A stretch of DNA of 52,457 nt from a bacterium. GTDB taxonomy: Bacteria; Desulfobacterota; DSWW01. The DNA lies in assembly GCA_015486285.1 (NCBI GenBank), contig WFRX01000443.1, positions 1 to 52,457 of the forward strand, read 5' to 3'. How positions within the stretch are numbered: the stretch's first letter is position 1; the number at the start of each line of letters is the position of its first letter. The notes beneath the pieces are model-generated. The model did not search any database and was not told the origin of the DNA. It worked only from the letters and a program-made list of their open reading frames with translations. A program made the position numbers and the translations under genes. Below, one piece after another: positions 52,426 through 52,457 of the stretch.

Positions 52426-52457
52426 GAAAAAAATTCGGGGCGGGGGCCGCCTCAGGG

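Overview
The window is about 52 kb of GC-rich bacterial chromosome carrying an anaerobic gene set. It includes most of a bacterial-type Wood-Ljungdahl (reductive acetyl-CoA) pathway, a tetraheme cytochrome c3-like protein, a ferredoxin-dependent indolepyruvate oxidoreductase with its CoA ligase, ferritin-like redox proteins and two CooC-type nickel ATPases. Together these suggest a strictly anaerobic Desulfobacterota (former Deltaproteobacteria) of the sulfate-reducing or syntrophic type. This is an inference from gene content; there is no rRNA or other phylogenetic marker in the window.

Layout. 0.2-8 kb: a thiolase-like protein, a TauE/SafE permease, a pyruvoyl arginine decarboxylase, a DUF3786 protein with an AcsC-like Fe-S domain, then iorA-iorB-paaK (aryl-pyruvate to aryl-acyl-CoA and CoA ester metabolism), with a convergent aminotransferase (8.0-9.2 kb). 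9.2-16 kb: a repeat-rich spacer, a half-size ferritin-like protein, a PhoU-like protein, an HD-GYP/HEAT-repeat pair, an SDR with a basic tail, and a cytochrome c3. 16.4-20.9 kb: a split purH, a large inverted-repeat element, cooT, and a radical SAM/glycosyltransferase pair. 21-24.2 kb: pilT plus an MshEN-DUF4388 protein. 24.4-27 kb: an alpha/beta hydrolase, cooC and a small membrane protein.

27-35.4 kb, minus strand: the acetyl-CoA synthase region, cooC2 / acsD-acsB-acsC-acsE-DUF3786, with folD upstream. A clear promoter (TTGACG-17-TAAAAT) sits before acsD, directly after a terminator for cooC2. fhs lies apart at 43.3 kb. Missing from the window are the CODH catalytic subunit (acsA/cooS), metF/metV and formate dehydrogenase. 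35.9-39.8 kb holds folC, a ferritin-like protein, a flavoprotein and an FAD oxidoreductase. 40-43 kb holds a circularly permuted ATP-grasp protein divergent from a glutamate-cysteine ligase, around a 20-bp palindrome.

45-52.4 kb, minus strand: a TetR regulator followed by three small secreted proteins that share a motif just after the signal peptide, a C39-like cysteine peptidase, a SPOR/coiled-coil/beta-barrel outer-membrane protein and a FadL-type porin. The set resembles Fap-type functional-amyloid export loci (substrates + C39 peptidase + coiled-coil barrel) and is my best candidate for an undescribed export system.

A second candidate is a family of hairpin elements at 9.5, 18.4 and 39.9 kb. 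They share a conserved 34-37 bp core flanked by long inverted arms. The arm sequence is unrelated between elements but self-complementary within each.
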